Assembly: GCA_964431965.1 (NCBI GenBank) | Contig: CAYSLU010000005.1 | Coordinates: 21,365-85,364, forward strand | DNA from: CAYSLU01 sp964431965 | Lineage (GTDB): Bacteria; Verrucomicrobiota; Kiritimatiellia; CAIKKV01; CAYSLU01 | Reading direction: 5' to 3' | Length of the DNA stretch: 64,000 nucleotides | Shown: piece after piece, positions 59,480 to 64,000 of the stretch | Numbering within the stretch: the first letter of the stretch is position 1 | How the letters are laid out: the number at the start of each line of letters is the position of its first letter | The notes under the pieces: model-generated | Database searches by the model: none | The model's input: the letters and a program-made list of their open reading frames with translations, nothing else | Told to the model about the DNA's origin: nothing | Translations under genes and position numbers: made by a program

Positions 59480-59790
59480 TCATGTCATGCCGTTATGTGG
59501 TCGCCGATGTACTTTAGCGTTGCGCCCCTGCATCAGGGTGAAGAAACAGTAGCCCGCGCCCACCTCGGCCAACGTCCGGGCCACGGCCTCTACGTTCAGT
59601 TCGTCCACGCACATCGACCAGTCCGTCTCCCCGGCGCTCTGGTTCATCGCCGTGTCGGGCTTGTTCTGTGCGTCGTAGAGGTAATGGGTGAGCACGCCCC
59701 ATTTCCTGTCGTGCAGTGTGTCGGTGATGTGCTTCATGCTCCCGTTCTCCTCTCTTGGCGCCCTTGGTGTCTTGGCGGTTCGCCTGCCCC
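59480..59790 (-). pseudogene. collapsed GH29-like gene: N-terminus fused to its own C-terminus
   Basis: It carries the same leader repeat (RTAKTPRAPREENGS when read through) and a ribosome site before ATG 59737. It then reads MKHITDTLHDRKWGVLTHYL, CVDELNVEAVARTLAEVGAG and CFFTLMQGR, matching the intact gene at 45727. Immediately afterwards, in another frame, comes LKYIGDHITA and a stop, matching that gene's last residues LKYIGDGITA. About 250 codons between the two AAGTACAT-like sites (encoding KY in each) are gone. A clear internal deletion scar. Confidence 0.85.
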
Positions 59791-59791
59791 T

Positions 59792-59885
59792 CATCCAGTA
59801 CTCATGCCCGACCGTGTCGCCCGGATTCGTCGGATGGATCTTCCATGTGTGGATCGTCTCGATATCCAGCCCCCAGATGCTTGTC
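59792..59885 (-). pseudogene. internal fragment of a PL22-like gene
   Basis: IWGLDIETIHTWKIHPTNPG then DTVGHEYWM matches residues in the middle of the intact PL22-like protein at 46731 (IWGLDLTTGKAWKIRPTNPG, DTVGHEYWM). It is followed at once by the leader of the collapsed GH29-like copy, the same gene order as the intact pair. The frame before it (59886-59982) reads LALWSESFFRGLIPRVTESG and GWNGSTCMPMTS, from an unidentified gene. All pieces happen to be in one open frame without a start. Confidence 0.75.
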
Positions 59886-59982
59886 ATCGGCATGCAGGTG
59901 CTGCCGTTCCACCCTCCGGACTCGGTCACCCTGGGGATCAACCCCCTGAAGAACGACTCGGACCAAAGCGCCAGGCCCGTGT

Positions 59983-61635
59983 TCAGTTGACGGGTCGGAA
60001 GCTCACGGAGTCCAGCGCGCCGGTGACGCCGGCGGGCACAAGGGCCTCCAGCATCAGACTGCTCGCCAGCGCCGGCGGCGGGGTGCAGTCGATCTCCACT
60101 TTCGTCCAATCGGCGCCGACCTTCACGGTCTGCTCGACGCGCAGCGGCTTGCCGTCGAACGATCCCACCAGGCGCAGCTTGATGTCCGCCGGCGCACTGG
60201 CCTTCAGCCAGCAGGTCAGGCGGTGTGGCAGGCCGCTCGCATAGAGGAGGGGGGGCATGCGCGTCACGCCGGGATTCAGCTTCGCCGACTGCGCCCCGTC
60301 GCGGGCGTCCGGGCTGACGGGCAAGCCCCGCGCGAAACCGAGGGCGCGCACCATGAACAGTTGCGCCTCCTCGAAGCCGCCCCATTCCGCGCCCTCGTAG
60401 TCCGGCTTTGCAGCCGGCTTGAACGCCGGGTCGTCGGCGGGTCTCACCAGCACGAGGGGCGTGGAGTAGCGGAACCTCTGACCGTCTATGACCGTTCCGC
60501 TGAGGTAATAGGGCATTGCCGTAGCCGGAAGCTCGACGCTGCATGCCTTGCCGTCGAGGCGCGCCGGGAGGGTGATCCACTTGCGTGACGCCCAGCTCTC
60601 CCCGTCGCCGTAGCTCAGGATCAGCTCAGCGCTCTTCACCGGGCGTGCTTCGACGCGGGTGAAGGTCCATGTCGCGAGGAGCGTGCCGCCTTCGCGCGAG
60701 ACGCTGACCGGGCTGACGACGACGAAGGGCGGCTTGCCCTGCAGGTAGACGTCGAGGAAGGCGAAGACCTGCTCGTCCAACTCCGGCGGCAGGCCGTGAT
60801 CCCAGTTGGGCATGAGGCTCAGGTGTTTAGCACCGGCGGCCAGACGGTAGCTTTCCATCAGCGCAGGCATCCAGTAGAACCCGTCGTTGCTGCCGGTGAA
60901 CCAGCCGATGGCAGCCCGGGTGTTCTGCAGGCGGGTGGCCGGATCGAGCGCGGCCTTCCAGCGTTCGAGGAACGCGGCGTCGCGCATCCGGCTCTCCCAC
61001 CATCGGTTGCCCAGGTAGAGGCCGCCGCAGCCGAACATGGCGGAGGCCGCCTTGAGACGCGGATCGATGCCGGCCATCAAGGTGGTGAAAAAGCCGCCCC
61101 AGGAGCTGCCGCACATGCCGATGCGCGTCTTGTCCACTTCCGGGCGCGATTCCAGGAAGGAGACCGCCTTCAGCAACGCCACCGCGCCGTGGTAGATGCC
61201 CGCCTGTCTCGGATCATCGCCCAGTTCAAGATCCGAATTGATGCTGTACCCGCCGGTCGAGCGGTACCCCGTCTGCGGAAAGTCGATGCAGAGCGCCGCG
61301 TAGCCGCGCTTGGCGCCGAGCTTGGGGAAGTAGGTGGACGCCTGGGCCAGTCCGGACTGGTTCCACACGAAGGCGGGCAAACCCGTTGCGCCTTCCGGGT
61401 AGCAGAAGATGCCGTAGATATCCACGCTCTTGTCGCCGTCCATCTCGGAGTGGTAGCGCACTTCCTCGATGACGACGCCGTCTTCCACCGTCTTGCTGAT
61501 CGTTTGCGGGTTGAGGGGCGTAGCGAGGAGTGCGTTCACGGCGAAGACAGGATCTGCGTTCGCCGCGGGCGCGCGGCCCGCCAGCACGGGCAGCAGACAA
61601 AGAAGCAGCAGGCAGCGCGGCATACTCGTGACCAT
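59983..61635 (-). CDS. secreted acetylxylan-esterase-like alpha/beta hydrolase with C-terminal beta domain
   Basis: 550 residues. ATG 61635 (MVTSMPRCLLLLCLLPVLAG) begins a clean signal peptide ending near APAANA. Catalytic domain: YGIFCYPEGATGLPAFVWNQ, YAALCIDFPQTGYRSTGGYS, the elbow RIGMCGSSWGGFFTTLMAG, and His in LMPNWDHGLPPELDEQ. A C-terminal carbohydrate-binding-like beta domain follows (GGFEEAQLFMVRALGFARG, LTCWLKASAPADIKLRLVG). It probably deacetylates glycans in the periplasm or outside the cell. One of two clearly exported proteins. The gap upstream (61636-61881) shows no gene. Confidence 0.88.
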   Translation of the reverse strand: MVTSMPRCLLLLCLLPVLAGRAPAANADPVFAVNALLATPLNPQTISKTVEDGVVIEEVRYHSEMDGDKSVDIYGIFCYPEGATGLPAFVWNQSGLAQASTYFPKLGAKRGYAALCIDFPQTGYRSTGGYSINSDLELGDDPRQAGIYHGAVALLKAVSFLESRPEVDKTRIGMCGSSWGGFFTTLMAGIDPRLKAASAMFGCGGLYLGNRWWESRMRDAAFLERWKAALDPATRLQNTRAAIGWFTGSNDGFYWMPALMESYRLAAGAKHLSLMPNWDHGLPPELDEQVFAFLDVYLQGKPPFVVVSPVSVSREGGTLLATWTFTRVEARPVKSAELILSYGDGESWASRKWITLPARLDGKACSVELPATAMPYYLSGTVIDGQRFRYSTPLVLVRPADDPAFKPAAKPDYEGAEWGGFEEAQLFMVRALGFARGLPVSPDARDGAQSAKLNPGVTRMPPLLYASGLPHRLTCWLKASAPADIKLRLVGSFDGKPLRVEQTVKVGADWTKVEIDCTPPPALASSLMLEALVPAGVTGALDSVSFRPVN

Positions 61636-61881
61636 GCGATCTGGTTCCTTTTGACCGGGATTTCCCCGGTTGACCTCCAACCCGCGACCGTCGTGGACAG
61701 CACCACAGCACGCTACCGCAAGACGGACATCGGCAGCAATTCCTGTTCTGGCGGCGGGGGGGACAAATGGCGCCGCTTGCCGTCGATGCGGATCCTGCAA
61801 TGAAACGAAGCGCCTGATGAAGGGCGGGCGCGGCAGTCGACGCTCCCACATGACAGAGACACACGCCGTCGCACTCGGTAT

Positions 61882-64000
61882 CTAACCCCTCTCCTTGCTC
61901 TTCGGCCGCGCCAGCGGGAAGGTAACGTTTCGCGCCCGGTTCGCCCGCACGACCGCGCGGGCGTCGTCTTCCACGATCACCCCCACCGCGCTGTCGGTGC
62001 ACAGGTTGCGCTCGATCACCACGCCGGCCTCGCGGATGCGCCAGATCGCCTGGTCCGGAGCGGGCTTCGTACCATCCCAGTCGGCCTCGCGGCGCCAGGT
62101 GGTCCGAAAGCCTATGCCCGTGTCCCGCGTGGCGTGGTTGCCCCGCACCACAAGCCCCAGGCAGTCGTAACCCGCTGTCGTGCCCGACGCCTGGAGGGTG
62201 GCGATGAAGTCGATGCCCTTCGGCGCCGACAGCAGGTTGTCCCGCGTCACGGGGCCGGCCCAGCCCCGGTCCACCACGTTGTTGATGATCTGGACGAACA
62301 CAGCACCACCCCATACGCCCTGCTTGGCCTCGAGCCGGATCGACCACAGGCCGATGCCGTGGCCGTCCGCGACGTAGTTCCCGTCGATCATGGCGTCATA
62401 CGTGGTGCCCCAGATGATGATGTTCTCGTTCTGGCTCACAACGCGGTTGTCGACGATGACCACCTGCCGGAACGGAGGCGGCGCGGTGAAGACCGTCATG
62501 CTCGTCGTGTCAGGGTCGACGACCCACGGCCGTTCCAGCGTCACGAGGTTGCCCTCGCGCTTCACGATATCGCGCACCTGGCCGGCGCCGCGGCCCTCCA
62601 CGATGTCGATCGAAGCGCCGTCGAGGCACTCGTGGGTTACCTGTCCGGCGGGATCCACGATTTCAGCGGTCAGCGGATCGCGCATCCGGATCGTCGGCTT
62701 GGCCCAACGCGCCTGCCACAGATGCGTAAGCAGCGCCTCCGCGTCGCTGTTGGGGGCCAGCCGGTGGATGTTGTTACGGGCCACATGCAGGCGCTCGGCA
62801 CCGAACAGGAAGTTCAGCAGGTTGCGCGCGCGTTCCGAGCGGCCGCAGATATCGTTGTCCTCCACCAGCAGCCGGTGGCAGTAGCTGCCCCGGATGCGCG
62901 CGCCGCCGCCTTCGGGGAAATTGGCCGGCCAGCGTAGTCCGCTGTGAAACAGCAGCGCGTTTCCGCTCGCACCGGCGGCGATGGTGTTCCCGGACACTCG
63001 CACGTACGTGCAGCGGTTGGCCATGACGGCGTGACTGGCGCCCAGGATCGTGTTCCCCTCCATGACCAGGTCGTCGCCCCGCAGCAGGACCGAGACGACC
63101 TGTTCATTGCCCGCCCCTTGCTGGCCTTCCCGGATGCTGTACTGCGCCATGCGGCGCATATGGTCCTTACAGGACTGCCGCGTGACATGCTTGAGCAGGT
63201 TCTGCTCCAGATGACAACGTCGGATGGCCACATTGCGGCAGCGCCGATCCCCGAAGCTGTCGGAGGCCTGGATGGCGTCGTCGAAGCTGTCGGCGCGGAT
63301 GGTCGGAGCCGCAATCAGCACCGGCGCGAAAACGGCGCGGATGCACAGATCCTCCACCGCGAAGTCGCCGTCGCCCATGACCGCCACGTAGGGCGGCTTG
63401 GGCCCATGCCACATCGGCAGCCGCAGTAGCGTGCGGTAGCGCCCCGACCCGCGCAGTACCGAGCGGCGCGGCATGATCAGCGTCCGCGTGATGTCGTAGG
63501 GCCGCGGGCCGAGCTGCAACACGCCGCCGCCGTTGGCCTCAATCGCGGCCAGCGCCGCGGCGAGCCCCTGGTCCACATCGCCACCAGCCTTGGCGATGAA
63601 GGTTTCCGCCTCGAACACCCGCGCCGGCCATACCTCCGCGGCCGCCACCGGGATCGTCAGCGCATCGGACCAGCCCGCCGCGCCGCCCAGCCCGTTGTGC
63701 GCCCGGAATTCGTAGTCGCCGGGCTTGAGGTTCGCCGGCTGGCGCGCCCGGAGCTCATACCCGCTCGATAGCTCCACCGGAATCTGCCGCCAGGCGCCGC
63801 CGGCCACCGGCCGCGCGACCAACACCGTCTTGCCCTTTAAGAGGCCGCCCATGCTGGTGGGATTCTCCGGATCGCGCGTCTTGTAAAGATCCGCCCGGAC
63901 CAGGTGACGCCCCAGGATGCGGAAAGCCTGCCCCGGATGCGCCTGCGACGGCCAGTGCCAGTCGAGCCGCGGGCGGTTGACCACCCAGGCGCGCTTCAAG
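61882..64000 (-). CDS. right-handed parallel beta-helix protein (N-terminus cut by window edge)
   Basis: At least 705 residues; the frame is open to the right edge and no ATG is seen there, so the start lies outside. An N-terminal Ig-like region (NLKPGDYEFRAHNGLGGAAG) is followed by VDQGLAAALAAIEANGGGVL and LQLGPRPYDITRTLIMPRRS, the classic entry to a pectate-lyase-like helix. Coils: VAIRRCHLEQNLLKHV, LVMEGNTILGASHAVMANRC, LVEDNDICGRSERARNLLNF and VVIERNLCTDSAVGVIVEDD. A polysaccharide lyase or epimerase-like role is possible. Export cannot be judged. Confidence 0.85.
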   Translation of the reverse strand, partial: LKRAWVVNRPRLDWHWPSQAHPGQAFRILGRHLVRADLYKTRDPENPTSMGGLLKGKTVLVARPVAGGAWRQIPVELSSGYELRARQPANLKPGDYEFRAHNGLGGAAGWSDALTIPVAAAEVWPARVFEAETFIAKAGGDVDQGLAAALAAIEANGGGVLQLGPRPYDITRTLIMPRRSVLRGSGRYRTLLRLPMWHGPKPPYVAVMGDGDFAVEDLCIRAVFAPVLIAAPTIRADSFDDAIQASDSFGDRRCRNVAIRRCHLEQNLLKHVTRQSCKDHMRRMAQYSIREGQQGAGNEQVVSVLLRGDDLVMEGNTILGASHAVMANRCTYVRVSGNTIAAGASGNALLFHSGLRWPANFPEGGGARIRGSYCHRLLVEDNDICGRSERARNLLNFLFGAERLHVARNNIHRLAPNSDAEALLTHLWQARWAKPTIRMRDPLTAEIVDPAGQVTHECLDGASIDIVEGRGAGQVRDIVKREGNLVTLERPWVVDPDTTSMTVFTAPPPFRQVVIVDNRVVSQNENIIIWGTTYDAMIDGNYVADGHGIGLWSIRLEAKQGVWGGAVFVQIINNVVDRGWAGPVTRDNLLSAPKGIDFIATLQASGTTAGYDCLGLVVRGNHATRDTGIGFRTTWRREADWDGTKPAPDQAIWRIREAGVVIERNLCTDSAVGVIVEDDARAVVRANRARNVTFPLARPKSKERG

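Overview
The window looks like a piece of a GC-rich genome from the PVC superphylum, most likely a Lentisphaerota/Kiritimatiellota/Verrucomicrobiota-type carbohydrate degrader. This is inferred from gene content: stacked glycoside hydrolases, polysaccharide lyases, Asp-box propellers, right-handed beta-helix proteins, several uroporphyrinogen-decarboxylase-like (UROD-like) proteins and FAD-dependent oxidoreductases, with no SusC/SusD pair. No rRNA, tRNA, CRISPR array, transporter or sulfatase gene was seen. Apart from an AraC-type regulator (37324-38259) and a superoxide dismutase (39677-40285), every gene is on the minus strand. The minus-strand genes are tightly packed and often overlap by 4 bases (ATGA), as in long operons.

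Layout, read right to left in the direction of transcription. 64000-53500: a partial beta-helix protein, a secreted esterase-like hydrolase, a beta-propeller protein, a PLP-dependent D-threonine-aldolase-like enzyme, a double alpha/beta hydrolase and an FG-GAP protein. 53200-38250: a GH106-like rhamnosidase, a GH29/GH42-like protein, a PL22-like oligogalacturonate lyase, a GH29-like protein, a UROD-like protein, a sialidase, an esterase, a GH32-like enzyme, superoxide dismutase and a damaged GH172. 37300-20000: the AraC regulator, a broken M14 peptidase, two heparinase II/III-like proteins, two UROD-like proteins, a large sialidase, a TIM-barrel protein, two FAD oxidoreductases, a five-bladed propeller hydrolase and a beta-helix protein. 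20000-1: a 2-hydroxyacid dehydrogenase, another propeller, a GH38 alpha-mannosidase, a RAYT-type transposase, a toroid protein, a sialidase, a secreted GH42-like protein, a UROD-like protein, an internally deleted heparinase, an alpha/beta hydrolase, a DUF4434 protein, a DUF1284-like protein and a partial pectate-lyase-like beta-helix protein.

Together these genes suggest stepwise breakdown of complex, deoxysugar- and uronate-rich glycans: rhamnosidase, fucosidase-like, oligouronide lyase, mannosidase, fructosidase-like, sialidase-like and esterase activities. Redox and C1-type enzymes may handle unusual monosaccharides. Only two proteins show a clear signal peptide, so most of the work may be intracellular.

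The most striking feature is gene decay by internal deletion. At least nine loci hold fragments of the families present here: N- and C-terminal stubs fused through short shared sequence, internal fragments, and genes missing the middle of the catalytic domain. Intact paralogues of several of these fragments lie in the same window. A ~100-residue accessory module also recurs in two unrelated enzymes (GH106-like and GH172).
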